A stretch of 64,000 nt of DNA from Draconibacterium halophilum (GCF_010448835.1 NZ_CP048409.1:2488001-2552000), one strand, 5' to 3'; shown: positions 54,363-64,000, counted from the first letter of the stretch. The notes: generated from the sequence alone by a model not told the origin. A program made the numbers and translations.

Positions 54363-56432
54363 ATGAAGACAACTAAGCTCATTCTTATTCTAATTTTGTT
54401 CAGCACTTCTTTGTTTGCTGAAAATGACAGTGAATTATGGTTAAGAAAGAAGGCGACAACGCAGGTTAATATTCAATGTTCAAAAAGTTCACCTACAATT
54501 GATATTGCCATTAACGAACTCAAAAACAGTTGGCAGGGTGAGGATGGAGCAAACATCGAATTAAAAATTATAAAGGACAAACAATTAAAGGCTGATGGTT
54601 TCAGACTCAGCAGAACCGGTATTCAGGCTAAAACCGATGCCGGCCTTTTATACGGTGTTTTCGAGATTTTGCGTCGGCAACAAACAGGAGGCTCAATAAC
54701 TGGAGATATTGTAAATCCTTCGTATGATTTACGCTTGTTAAACCATTGGGATAACCTGAACGGAAGTGTTGAAAGAGGATATGCCGGACGTTCCATTTTT
54801 TGGCGTGGTATCGATTCGCTGGAAGTTACTTCAGGCGATTTAAACCTTTGGAAAGAGTATGCCCGGGCCAATGCTTCGGTAGGAATTAATGCAACGGTAC
54901 TGAACAATGTAAATGCTTCACCATCCGTATTAACAACACCTGTTTTGGAGCGGGCAAAAGCTGTTGCTGATGTACTGCGCCCTTACGGAATAAAAACTTA
55001 TCTGGCTGTTAACTTTGCTTCGCCTGAAGTAATTGGTGGCCTTGAAACTGCCGACCCTTTTGATCCTGCTGTAAAAGCCTGGTGGAAGGAGAAAGTAAAA
55101 GAAATATATACGTTAATTCCCGATTTTGGTGGTTTCCTGGTAAAGGCAAACAGCGAAGGACAGCCGGGACCACAAAACTTTGGACGTAACCATGCCGATG
55201 GTGCCAATATGATGGCCGAAGCGCTTGAACCTTACAACGGTATTGTAATGTGGCGTGCCTTTGTTTATGATCCATCGGATGAAGACCGTGCCAAACAAGC
55301 GTACAATGAATTTATGCCACTGGATGGACAATTCCATGATAATGTGATTATACAGGTAAAAAACGGTCCTATCGATTTTCAGCCACGCGAACCGTTTAGC
55401 CCCTTATTTGGTGCCATGAAAAAGACAACTGTAATGCCCGAATTGCAGGTTACAATGGAATATCTCGGACAGTCGGTGCATCTGGTTTTTCTGGCTACCA
55501 TGTGGGAAGAATTTCTAAAAAGCGAAACCTGGCAGGAAGGTGCAGGCAGTACGGTTGCCCGTTGCACCGATGGCAGTATTTTCAATCAGAAATACAGCGC
55601 TATTGCAGGCGTTGCAAACATCGGGCTCGATGCCAACTGGTGTGGTCACGATTTTGCTCAGGCCAACTGGTATGCTTTTGGACGGCAGGCCTGGGATCAT
55701 TCGATAAGCAGCGCACAAATAGCCGATGAATGGTTGAAACTTACGTTCGGGCCACAAAATATTGATAAAGAAACAAGTTCTTATGACCTGGAGTGGAATC
55801 TGTCGTTTTTACAACCCGTGAAACAAATGATGCTCAACAGTCATGAAGCTACTGTTAATTACATGATGCCTTTGGGGCTTCATCATATTTTCTCAGCACA
55901 CGCACATTACGGCCCAGGGCCATGGTGGGCTCCGCGTGGTATGCGTGCCGACTGGACTCCTCCGTATTATCATCAGGCCGATTCACTTGGAATTGGATTC
56001 GATCGCACGGCTTCGGGCAGCGATGCAATTAGCCAATACCACGAGCCGCTTGCCGGCCAGTTAGCCGACCTGAATACCTGTCCCGAGGTCTATTTGCTTT
56101 GGTTTCACCATGTTTCGTGGGATCATAAAATGAAAAATAACAGAACGCTTTGGAATGAGCTATGCTATCGGTATGACGAAGGAGTGAAACAAGTGCGCGA
56201 ATTTCAGCAGGTTTGGGACAAGGCAGAACGTTTTGTCGATGCGGAACGATTTGCAGCAGTTCAGCATAAACTTACAGAACAGGGCATGAATGCACAGGAA
56301 TGGAAAGACGCCTGTTTGCTGTATTTTCAGCAATTCAGTAAACAACCAATCCCTTATGAACTGGAACGTCCATTATTTAACCTGGATGAGCTGCTCGAAC
56401 GTGACAGACAGCGGGTGCGAAGAAGTCGGTAG
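54363..56432 (+). CDS. GH67 alpha-glucuronidase
   Basis: 689 residues from the Met at 54363; the frame opens at 54339 but overlaps the GH97 stop. Signal peptide, N-terminal GH20b-like domain, then the GH67 barrel. The catalytic set is Glu265 (KANSEGQPG, acid), Asp338 (NGPIDFQPREP) and Glu366 (ELQVTMEY). The spacings of 73 and 28 residues equal those of Cellvibrio GlcA67A (Glu292, Asp365, Glu393). It cleaves (4-O-methyl)glucuronic acid from the non-reducing-end xylose of xylo-oligosaccharides, normally in the periplasm. It is the strongest single marker that the PUL targets glucuronoxylan, and links to the glucuronokinase gene at 19-20 kb. Confidence 0.96.
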   Translation: MKTTKLILILILFSTSLFAENDSELWLRKKATTQVNIQCSKSSPTIDIAINELKNSWQGEDGANIELKIIKDKQLKADGFRLSRTGIQAKTDAGLLYGVFEILRRQQTGGSITGDIVNPSYDLRLLNHWDNLNGSVERGYAGRSIFWRGIDSLEVTSGDLNLWKEYARANASVGINATVLNNVNASPSVLTTPVLERAKAVADVLRPYGIKTYLAVNFASPEVIGGLETADPFDPAVKAWWKEKVKEIYTLIPDFGGFLVKANSEGQPGPQNFGRNHADGANMMAEALEPYNGIVMWRAFVYDPSDEDRAKQAYNEFMPLDGQFHDNVIIQVKNGPIDFQPREPFSPLFGAMKKTTVMPELQVTMEYLGQSVHLVFLATMWEEFLKSETWQEGAGSTVARCTDGSIFNQKYSAIAGVANIGLDANWCGHDFAQANWYAFGRQAWDHSISSAQIADEWLKLTFGPQNIDKETSSYDLEWNLSFLQPVKQMMLNSHEATVNYMMPLGLHHIFSAHAHYGPGPWWAPRGMRADWTPPYYHQADSLGIGFDRTASGSDAISQYHEPLAGQLADLNTCPEVYLLWFHHVSWDHKMKNNRTLWNELCYRYDEGVKQVREFQQVWDKAERFVDAERFAAVQHKLTEQGMNAQEWKDACLLYFQQFSKQPIPYELERPLFNLDELLERDRQRVRRSR

Positions 56433-56518
56433 TTAGAAAAAGTTAACCAACTGAAATATATTGAGAAAACAGGTGTAACGATCTTGTAAATCATTAAACT
56501 GCATAAAAACGAACTAAA

Positions 56519-57871
56519 ATGAATAAGAAAAAAATCTTAACCCTTGCCATAATCTTAACCCTATCGGTGTTTTCGGTTTTGGCTCAAAATCCGATAATAA
56601 GAGATCAGTTTTCGGCCGATCCCACAGCAAGGGTAATCAACGGAAAGGTATATGTCTTTCCTTCGCACGACATTCCGGCTCCACCCAATAAAAACCTGCG
56701 CGAGAATTGGTTTTGTATGCCCGATTACCATGTGTTTTCATCAGAAAACCTTTGCGATTGGACAGATCACGGCGTAATTGTTAGTCAGAATAAGGTGGCT
56801 TGGGTTGATTCTACCTCATACAGCATGTGGGCACCCGATTGTATCGAGCGTAACGGAAAATATTATTTCTACTTTCCGGCCAATAAAAATGTAGCGGGCC
56901 CCAACGGCCGTAAAGGTTTTGGAATTGGAGTGGCCGTTGCCGATAAGCCTGAAGGTCCTTACGTTCCGGAGGAAAATGCTATTGAAGGTATTTTTGGTAT
57001 CGATCCAAATGTTTTGATCGACAAAGACGGACAAGCTTATTTGTATTATTCGATGGGCAACATATACGTGGCAAAACTAAAAGAGAACATGACAGAACTG
57101 GCTACGAAGCCGGTTGCCATTGCCAATTTGCCCGAAAGAGGGATGAAAGAGGGACCTTTTGTTTTTGAGCGAAACGGAAAGTACTACCTTACTTTTCCTC
57201 ATGTGGAAAACGATACCGAACGGTTGGAATACGCCATGGGCGATAGCCCCGAAGGACCGTTTAAAATGACCGGAGTGATTATGGACGAATCGGAAACAGG
57301 GTGCTGGACCAACCATCACTCACTGATCGAATACAACGATCAGTGGTATTTGTTTTACCACCATAATGACTATTCGCCTAATTTTGATAAGAACCGTTCG
57401 GTGTGTATCGACAGCCTGGTTTTTAATGCCGATGGAACTATTCAAAAAGTTATTCCAACAAAACGAGGTGTAGGAATAACTGCTGCATCCGGTAAAATTC
57501 AGCTCGACCGTTACAGCGCAATAAGCGAAAATGGCGCAACAATAGCTTTTAACGATACCACAAATACTTTCGCAGGGTGGAAGACCACGCTGGCCAATGA
57601 AGGTGCATGGATTTCATACAACACGGTAAATTTTGAAAAGAAAAATACTGGAAAAGTGGTGTTGAATGCCGGTGCTTTAAACGGTGGAAAAGTTGAATTG
57701 AGAATTGATGCAGTGGATGGCCCTGTTCTGGCTGAAATAGATGTGCCGGAAAGTAAAGAAATGACCGTATCAAAAACAAAAATAAACAAAGTTGAGCCCG
57801 GTATCCATAATATTTTTGTGGTGGCGGCGAACGATAATCCGGTGGAAATAGACTGGATAAGTTTTGAATAG
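56519..57871 (+). CDS. GH43-CBM6 arabinofuranosidase/xylosidase, second copy
   Basis: 450 residues. Signal peptide (about 1-22). Catalytic residues Asp34 (QFSADPTARV), Asp162 (FGIDPNVLIDKDG) and Glu211 (MKEGPFVFE). The CBM6-like C-terminal domain starts near residue 325 (LDRYSAISENGATIAF ... NPVEIDWISFE). It has the same architecture as the GH43-CBM6 at 31.1 kb, but that CBM6 opens with the standard RVEAE while here the matching spot is LDRYS, so its ligand-binding site may be altered. Confidence 0.9.
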   Translation: MNKKKILTLAIILTLSVFSVLAQNPIIRDQFSADPTARVINGKVYVFPSHDIPAPPNKNLRENWFCMPDYHVFSSENLCDWTDHGVIVSQNKVAWVDSTSYSMWAPDCIERNGKYYFYFPANKNVAGPNGRKGFGIGVAVADKPEGPYVPEENAIEGIFGIDPNVLIDKDGQAYLYYSMGNIYVAKLKENMTELATKPVAIANLPERGMKEGPFVFERNGKYYLTFPHVENDTERLEYAMGDSPEGPFKMTGVIMDESETGCWTNHHSLIEYNDQWYLFYHHNDYSPNFDKNRSVCIDSLVFNADGTIQKVIPTKRGVGITAASGKIQLDRYSAISENGATIAFNDTTNTFAGWKTTLANEGAWISYNTVNFEKKNTGKVVLNAGALNGGKVELRIDAVDGPVLAEIDVPESKEMTVSKTKINKVEPGIHNIFVVAANDNPVEIDWISFE

Positions 57872-57920
57872 AACAAGAAGAAATGCCTCTTTGTAAGAAG
57901 AGGGTTAATAATCTGGAAAG

Positions 57921-60368
57921 ATGAAAAGATTTGTATTTTTATTATTCATTGCCTTTTGTGCCTGTGCACAGCAACAACCCGAAGACGAAACTCTACTTAA
58001 ACTACGCTACGATAAACCGGCTGAACAATGGGTTGAAGCACTTCCGGTTGGAAATGGCCGTTTGGGGGCGATGATTTACGGAAACCCTGAAAACGAAATT
58101 ATTCAGTTAAACGAGAACACTATTTGGGCCGGACAACCCAACCGAAACGATAATCCGGATGCAAAAGCATCGTTAAAAAAGGTGCGTCAGTTGATTTTCG
58201 ATGGAAAATACAAAGAAGCACAGGATCTCGTTAATCGTGATTTTATAACCAGAAAATCGCATGGAATGCCTTACCAAACAGCTGGGAATCTGAAGTTGAG
58301 CTTTGAAGGGCACCAAAATGTAAGTAACTATTCGCGCGAATTGAACCTGGAAAAGGCTGTGGCTTCATCAAGCTACCAGGTTGGAGAAGTAAATTACAAA
58401 ACGGAGGTATTTTCATCTTTCCCCGATCAGGTTATTGTGGCGCATATTTCTGCAGATAAATCAGGTGCCTTGAATTTTTCGGCAACGCTTGACAGGCCTA
58501 CAAAGGTGACGGTTACCACTAACGGAAACGACGAGTTGGTGATGACGGGAGTTACCAGTAGCCATGAAGGTGTTAAAGGAGCTGTAGAATTCGAAACCCG
58601 GGTAAAAATACTAAACGACGGTGGAGAAGTTACAGCCGATGAATCGGAACTGACTGTGAGTAACGCAAAAGCGGCAACCATCATTATTTCGATGGCCACC
58701 AATTTTAACAATTACAACGATATTAGCGGAAATGCCAACGAGCGTGCAAACACATATTTGCAAGCTGCGATCCAAAAATCGTACAAGGATTTATTAGATG
58801 ATCATATTGCTGATTACCAGAGCTATTTTAAACGTGTTGATCTTGATTTGGGGATAACCGAATCGGTAAACAAAATGACGGATATTCGGGTGGAAGAATT
58901 TGCTACGGTTGACGATCCGCAGTTGGTGGAGCTTTATTTTCAGTTTGGAAGGTATTTGCTCATTTCATCGTCGCGTCCGGGTGGTCAACCTGCCAATTTG
59001 CAGGGGATTTGGAACGACCAGTTAATGCCACCATGGGACAGTAAATACACGGTAAACATTAATGCCGAGATGAATTATTGGCCATCGGAAATTACCAACC
59101 TGAGCGAATTAAATGAACCGCTGGTTCAGATGGTGAAGGAATTGTCGGAAACCGGCCAAAAAACTGCGCAGGATATGTACGGAGCAAATGGCTGGGTACT
59201 GCACCATAATACAGATATCTGGCGTATTAACGGGCCAATTGATGGCGCTACCTGGGGCATGTGGATTATGGGAGGTGCATGGTTGTCGCAGCATCTATAT
59301 GATAAGTATGCTTTTAGCGGAGATACAGAGTACCTGAAAAGCGTTTATCCGGCCATGAAGGGAGCAACATTGTTTTTCCTTGATTTTTTGATTGAAGAAC
59401 CCGAAAACGGATGGCTGGTTGTTTCCCCTTCCGTTTCGCCCGAAAATACGCCGGCAGGCCACGGTTCAAACATTGCAGCCGGAACAACAATGGATAACCA
59501 GCTGCTTTTCGATTTGTTTTCAATAACTGTTAAAGCCGCTGAGGTTTTAGAAACTGATTCAGCCCTGGTGGAAAAAATTAAGGCCACCATAAAAAAGTTG
59601 CCACCCATGCAAATCGGAAACTGGGGACAATTGCAGGAGTGGATGTACGATTGGGATAATCCAAACGATCATCACAGGCATATATCGCATTTATTTGGAC
59701 TTTACCCTTCCAACCAAATATCGCCTTATCATTCGCCCGAATTATTTGAGGCAGCACGCACTTCGTTGGTAGCCCGTGGCGACGAATCAACCGGTTGGTC
59801 GATGGGATGGAAAGTAAATCTATGGGCACGTTTGCTTGATGGTGATCATGCCTACAAACTAATTACCGACCAGCTAAAACCTGTTGCGCGTAGCGGCCGA
59901 AGAATGAGCGGTGGTACTTACCCGAACCTGTTTGATGCGCACCCGCCTTTCCAGATTGACGGGAACTTTGGTTGTACCGCAGGAATTGCCGAAATGTTGA
60001 TGCAAAGTCAGCATGGAGCCATTCACTTACTTCCGGCACTTCCATCAAAATGGAGTAAAGGATCGGTGAGCGGATTAAGGGCTCGCGGTGGTTTTGAAAC
60101 AGATATTAAGTGGGAGAATGGCGAAGTACAAACAGCCGTTGTTCGCTCTAAGCTGGGTGGAAATTGCCGTATTCGCTCTTATGTTCCTTTAACTTGTGAA
60201 GGATTGAAGGAAGCTAACGGCGAAAATCCAAATCCATTTTATTCCATTCCAAAAATAATGGAGCCAAAAGTAAATACAGAAGAAGTGAAATTACCGGAGT
60301 TGAAAAAAGTGTATGAGTATGATTTGGAAACAGTTGCCGGAGAGGAAATTCTTCTGATGAAATTATAA
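57921..60368 (+). CDS. GH95 alpha-L-fucosidase/alpha-L-galactosidase
   Basis: 815 residues. Lipoprotein-like or cleavable leader (FVFLLFIAFCACAQ; Cys near residue 15). The GH95 start is KPAEQWVEALPVGNGRLGAM. The (alpha/alpha)6 barrel has NINAEMNYWPSE, VSPSVSPEN (acid Glu) and HHRHISHLFGLYP, matching the catalytic segments of known GH95. Members remove alpha-1,2-L-fucose or alpha-L-galactose. In complex cereal glucuronoarabinoxylans L-galactose is a known terminal decoration, and GH95 enzymes in xylan PULs can be L-galactosidases. Given the xylan neighbours, that is the likelier role; the sequence alone does not decide. Confidence 0.93.
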   Translation: MKRFVFLLFIAFCACAQQQPEDETLLKLRYDKPAEQWVEALPVGNGRLGAMIYGNPENEIIQLNENTIWAGQPNRNDNPDAKASLKKVRQLIFDGKYKEAQDLVNRDFITRKSHGMPYQTAGNLKLSFEGHQNVSNYSRELNLEKAVASSSYQVGEVNYKTEVFSSFPDQVIVAHISADKSGALNFSATLDRPTKVTVTTNGNDELVMTGVTSSHEGVKGAVEFETRVKILNDGGEVTADESELTVSNAKAATIIISMATNFNNYNDISGNANERANTYLQAAIQKSYKDLLDDHIADYQSYFKRVDLDLGITESVNKMTDIRVEEFATVDDPQLVELYFQFGRYLLISSSRPGGQPANLQGIWNDQLMPPWDSKYTVNINAEMNYWPSEITNLSELNEPLVQMVKELSETGQKTAQDMYGANGWVLHHNTDIWRINGPIDGATWGMWIMGGAWLSQHLYDKYAFSGDTEYLKSVYPAMKGATLFFLDFLIEEPENGWLVVSPSVSPENTPAGHGSNIAAGTTMDNQLLFDLFSITVKAAEVLETDSALVEKIKATIKKLPPMQIGNWGQLQEWMYDWDNPNDHHRHISHLFGLYPSNQISPYHSPELFEAARTSLVARGDESTGWSMGWKVNLWARLLDGDHAYKLITDQLKPVARSGRRMSGGTYPNLFDAHPPFQIDGNFGCTAGIAEMLMQSQHGAIHLLPALPSKWSKGSVSGLRARGGFETDIKWENGEVQTAVVRSKLGGNCRIRSYVPLTCEGLKEANGENPNPFYSIPKIMEPKVNTEEVKLPELKKVYEYDLETVAGEEILLMKL

Positions 60369-60507
60369 AATACAAATAATGTAACGGGTACGTAAGTTAT
60401 TCATAAGCGAAAGTATGAACAGAGTACTGCGAGTAACCTACTATACCTTTGGAATCAAACTATTTAATCGTATGAATTACAACATAAAAACTACTAGGAA
60501 TAAAAAA

Positions 60508-61773
60508 ATGGGAAGAACTCTTTGTCTCTTTCTTACGTTGTTGCTGCTGGTACCGGTAACCAATATATTCGGACAGCAGCAGGACAAACAAGGCGCCTAT
60601 TATACCGGTAAGTACCAAAACCTTTTTTTGGAAGCCGGATATACACAGAAAGATATCGATGCTAAATTAGAGAAAGCCTATCACGATCTTTTTGAGGGGC
60701 CGAATCGTATTTATTTCGAGGTTGAGGATTCGTTGGCTTACGTTTCGGATATTAAAAATAATGATGCACGAACCGAAGGCCTTTCTTATGGCTTGATGGT
60801 TGCTGTTCAGTTTAATAAAAAGGAGGTGTTTGATAAACTTTGGCGATGGAGCAAAAAGTATATGCAGCACCAGTCGGGGCCGCGCGAAGCATATTTTGCG
60901 TGGAGCGTTAATCCGCAAACCAATAGAATGAACTCGGTAGGATCAGCTTCGGATGGCGAGCTGTATTTTGTAACCTCACTGTTGTTTGCCTCGAACCGTT
61001 GGGGCAACGATACCGGAATTGATTATTACGCCGAAGCACGCCGCATTTTAGACGCCATGTGGGAAAAAGACGGCTCCGAAAGAATACATCACATTATCAA
61101 TGTTGAGCACAAGCAAATTAGCTTTGTTCCCGAAGGGGATGGTTACAACTGGACAGATCCTTCGTATCATGTACCGGCTTTTATGGAAGTATGGGCCGAT
61201 TTTGCCAACGACGGACACGAGCAGTTTTACCGCGATTGTGCCGATACTGCACGGGTTTTTCTGCATCGGGCCTGTCATCCTGTAACCGGATTGAATTATG
61301 ATTATGCCAATTTTGATGGCTCGAAACATGATGCCCGTTGGATGCCACAGGCTTTTCGATACGACTCGTGGCGGGTACCCATGAATATTGCCATGGACTA
61401 CATTTGGTTTGGTAAAGACAAAAACTGGCAGGAGGATTATGCCGGTCGGTTCCAGGGATTTTTGCGATCGGAGGGAATTAATGATTTTGTCGATCAGTAC
61501 AACCCCGACGGTACAAAACCGGAGTGGATTCTTCAGGCAGGTGGTTTCAGAAAGTTACGGCATTCGTTGGGATTGGTATCTACTTCGGCAACACTTTCAA
61601 TGGTTGACGATGTTGATCCTGAATTTGATTTTGTGCATAAACTTTGGAACGCTAAACTGGAACCGTATGAAGATGGCTACTTCGACCCTTATTACGATGG
61701 TTTGCTGTATCTGTTCAGTTTAATGCATTTAAGCGGTAAATACCAGGCGATTTTGCCTGCACCAAACAAGTAA
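60508..61773 (+). CDS. GH8 reducing-end xylose-releasing exo-oligoxylanase-like enzyme
   Basis: 421 residues from the Met at 60508, which gives a good signal peptide (GRTLCLFLTLLLLVPVTNIFG); the frame is open from 60415 and 60472 is another start. (Alpha/alpha)6 barrel with acid Glu in DARTEGLSYGLMVAVQ and the SASDGELYFVTSLLFASNRWG segment typical of Rex-type GH8. HDARWMPQAFRYDSWRVPMNIAMDY follows in the last third. GH8 Rex enzymes cut one xylose from the reducing end of xylo-oligosaccharides, complementing GH43 and GH3, which work from the other end. Confidence 0.92.
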   Translation: MGRTLCLFLTLLLLVPVTNIFGQQQDKQGAYYTGKYQNLFLEAGYTQKDIDAKLEKAYHDLFEGPNRIYFEVEDSLAYVSDIKNNDARTEGLSYGLMVAVQFNKKEVFDKLWRWSKKYMQHQSGPREAYFAWSVNPQTNRMNSVGSASDGELYFVTSLLFASNRWGNDTGIDYYAEARRILDAMWEKDGSERIHHIINVEHKQISFVPEGDGYNWTDPSYHVPAFMEVWADFANDGHEQFYRDCADTARVFLHRACHPVTGLNYDYANFDGSKHDARWMPQAFRYDSWRVPMNIAMDYIWFGKDKNWQEDYAGRFQGFLRSEGINDFVDQYNPDGTKPEWILQAGGFRKLRHSLGLVSTSATLSMVDDVDPEFDFVHKLWNAKLEPYEDGYFDPYYDGLLYLFSLMHLSGKYQAILPAPNK

Positions 61774-61841
61774 AACTGGCTTGAAGGAATAAATCATCTG
61801 TAAGAAAAATAAATAGACAATAAAATTTAATAACTGAAATT

Positions 61842-63373
61842 ATGTTGAGACTAAAATTAAGTATTGCTGCGTTGTTGATTGTTGCTGCTGCAGTTGTAAG
61901 AGGTCAAAGTACATTGACATTGTATACCGATCAGGCTGAATCAAAAATTAATAAGGAAATATACGGGCATTTTGCCGAGCATCTGGGCCGGTGTATTTAT
62001 GGCGGTATATTCGTTGGCGAAGACTCAGAAATCCCCAATACCCGTGGTTTTAGGGATGATGTTACCGGTGCCTTAATTGATATGAAAATACCTTTGTTAC
62101 GTTGGCCGGGAGGTTGTTTTGCCGACACCTACAATTGGAGAGACGGCATTGGTCCAAGGGAAGAGCGCCCATCAATGGTAAATGTACACTGGGGCAATGT
62201 TACCGAAGATAACAGCTTTGGAACACACGAATTTCTCGATTTTTGTGATTTAATAGATGCCGAACCATATATAAATGTGAACGTGGGATCGGGAACCGTT
62301 CGCGAAGCTTCGGAATGGATTGAATACGTAACATCGTCGAACATTAGCCCGATGACAGATTTAAGAAAGAAAAACGGACGCGAAGAACCCTGGGAGGTAA
62401 AATACTGGGGAATAGGAAACGAAAACTGGGGATGCGGTGGCAATATGACACCCGAGTATTATGCCGATGTTTACCGGAATTACGCTTCGTATGCACGTGG
62501 CGCAGCATACAAAATTGCCTGTGGCGCAAGTGACTCAGACTACAACTGGACTGATGTATTGATGAAAAAATGCAGGGAAAAAGAAACCTGATGCAAGGTT
62601 TATCATTGCATTATTATACTATCACGCACAATTGGAGCAAAAAAGGATCGGCAACCGATTTTGATGAAAAAGAGTGGTTTACCACGTTGAGCAAAACCTT
62701 GTTTATGGATGAACTGATTCAAAAACATTCTACCATCATGGATAAATACGATCCGGAGAAACGGATAGGATTAATTGTTGATGAGTGGGGAAACTGGTTT
62801 GATGTAGAGCCAGGAACCAATCCCGGATTCCTTTACCAGCAAAACACTTTACGCGATGCATTGGTCGCAGGAATCAACCTGAATATTTTTAATAATCACG
62901 CCGATCGTGTTAAAATGTCGAATATTGCACAAACCATTAATGTGCTACAATCGGTTATTCTTACTAAAGATGACAAAATGGTGTTAACACCAACTTATTA
63001 TGTTTTTAAAATGTATAGTGTACATCAGGATGCAACACTAATACCTGCTAACCTTAAAACCGATAAGTACGAAATGGACGGGGAGTCGGTTCCGGCAGTA
63101 AATGCCTCGGCATCTACCAAAGATGGAGTAATTTCAATTACACTGTGTAACCTTAATCCTAACGAGAGCGAAAGTGTTGAAATTGCAGTAGCCGGGAACG
63201 AATTTTCGACAGCAAGTGGCGAAATTCTTACTGCTGATAAAATGAATGCATATAACGATTTTGGCAAAAACGAATCTGTGAGTTTGAAAGAATTTAGTGT
63301 AGCAAAACCAAAAGATGGTAAACTCAAGGTCGAGCTTCCTTCTAAATCGGTTGTGCTCGTTCAGTTGAAATAG
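61842..63373 (+). CDS. GH51 alpha-L-arabinofuranosidase, split by a frameshift
   Basis: Frames 61842-62591 and 62570-63373 together give about 510 residues, the usual GH51 length. Signal peptide, INKEIYGHFAEHLGRCIYGG, acid/base Glu194 (GIGNENWG), and nucleophile Glu in IVDEWGNWFDV (codon 62783). The C-terminal beta-sandwich ends KVELPSKSVVLVQLK. The break lies among the A-runs at 62565-62570 and 62578-62582: adding one A reconnects DVLMKK with NLMQGLSLHYYT, the conserved GH51 text. It removes alpha-L-arabinofuranose from arabinoxylan fragments. Last gene of TU3, followed by a terminator. A signal peptide is notable because many GH51 enzymes are cytoplasmic. Confidence 0.92.
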
Positions 63374-63407
63374 TTTTTTTGATTTGATTATCAATTAGTT
63401 TTAGTTT

Positions 63408-63436
63408 AAAAGGAAGCTGTTAGGCTTCCTTTTTTT
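63408..63436 (+). terminator. Terminator of TU3
   Basis: Stem AGGAAGC (63411-63417) / GCTTCCT (63424-63430), extended by flanking A-T pairs, with a 6-nt loop and a run of seven T. It separates the PUL enzymes from the regulator gene. Confidence 0.88.
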
Positions 63437-63688
63437 GCCAAATGCAAGATGAATTGAAAAGATTCAGAGAATGAGAATATGATGCTAATTCACGAAAACC
63501 AGAATTCGGGATTATTTGATGGTTTCTAACAAAGCTATTTTATACCCAACAAGGAAAAACACGTTATTTAAACTACAAGGAAACTAAATTAGGAAAAAGA
63601 GTTTTTACGAATTATTACGAATAACCTATTTGGTTTTTGTTTATTTTCCCTAAATTTTTAAATTTCCTGCGTATTATAGAGCAACATC
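63437..63688. other. Regulator upstream region
   Basis: AT-rich intergenic stretch before the regulator. No TATCTAAA operator copy is present, consistent with a regulator not controlled by its own PUL operator. No gene is seen. Confidence 0.45.
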
Positions 63689-64000
63689 ATGAATTCTAGA
63701 CAATATTATTTTTTCCAGTTTGTATTCCTTGCCCTCAATTGTTTAGCTTTTGTTGCTGCGGCTGAAAATTCTATACAGTTTTATAACCTGAACGAAGAAT
63801 ACGGTATTTCGATACGCGAAACCAACCAGGTTTGCGAAGATGACGATGGTTTTATCTGGATTTCTTCAAAGGTTGGTATTGTCAGGTATTCCAGAGATGA
63901 TATTAGAACCTATCAATTGCCATATGATTCAGAAGATATTATCACTGTTCGGATGGAATATACAAACCATACGCTTTATGCTTATACCAATAACGGACAG
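63689..64000 (+). CDS. Hybrid two-component or propeller-type sensor regulator, N-terminal fragment
   Basis: 104 residues to the right edge. A hydrophobic signal segment (FFQFVFLALNCLAFVAAA) is followed by IQFYNLNEEYGISIRETNQVCEDDDGFIWISSKVGIVRYSRDD. That pattern (short F-Y-N-L start, then Q-x-x-DDG-FIWI) is the first blade of the Reg_prop periplasmic sensor propeller of Bacteroidota hybrid two-component systems. Those proteins normally continue into a histidine kinase, a receiver and an AraC-type DNA-binding domain in one chain, none of which is visible here. It sits directly after the PUL in the same orientation and is the obvious candidate to sense xylan oligosaccharides and bind the 21-bp-spaced operators. 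Confidence 0.85.
   Translation, partial: MNSRQYYFFQFVFLALNCLAFVAAAENSIQFYNLNEEYGISIRETNQVCEDDDGFIWISSKVGIVRYSRDDIRTYQLPYDSEDIITVRMEYTNHTLYAYTNNGQ

Overview
The window is from a Bacteroidota genome, most likely a Marinilabiliales/Prolixibacteraceae-type polysaccharide degrader. The support is a SusC/SusD pair, secreted glycoside hydrolases, the start of a hybrid two-component regulator, TAnnTTTG-type promoter elements, and a tmRNA with a GENNYALAA tag. Taxonomy below phylum is inference.

Left part (1-22 kb), mixed accessory and housekeeping content. A very large secreted subtilisin-like protease runs off the left edge on the minus strand and ends in a homogenised array of 222-bp (74-residue) repeats. 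Upstream of it lie an EF-hand-bearing lipoprotein and a divergent NarL-type regulator with a Glu at the phospho-acceptor position. Next come an AbiE-type toxin-antitoxin pair with a nonsense-mutated toxin, ssrA (minus strand), a short GH3 relic, a tripartite RND efflux operon (pump frameshifted), a plant-type glucuronokinase with GalU, a secreted 1-Cys peroxiredoxin, and fragments of decayed polysaccharide-utilisation genes.

Right part (22-64 kb), one large polysaccharide utilisation locus (PUL) on the plus strand. Three transcription units are visible. TU1 is susC-susD. TU2 holds a CE1 esterase, GH43, GH43-CBM6, GH5, a DUF3237 protein, GH127, GH43, CE6, a multimodular GH3, six tandem CE1-like esterases and one more alpha/beta hydrolase. 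TU3 is GH97, GH67, GH43-CBM6, GH95, GH8 and GH51. The 5' end of a regulator with a propeller-type sensor follows. The enzyme set points to a heavily acylated, arabinosylated glucuronoxylan, possibly with galactose side groups.

The most striking signal is regulatory. Each of the three units is preceded by the octamer TATCTAAA, repeated 21 bp later (exactly in two units, degenerately in one), with a TAATTTTA/TACATTTA promoter box exactly 57 bp downstream of the first octamer. Two of the three sit just after a terminator. This defines a candidate operator for the PUL regulator.

A caution on quality: four long genes (RND pump, SusC, GH5, GH51) are each split by a single missing base in a homopolymer. 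This looks more like sequencing or assembly error than decay. The AbiEii nonsense codon and the CAZyme relics are a different kind of lesion and are probably real.
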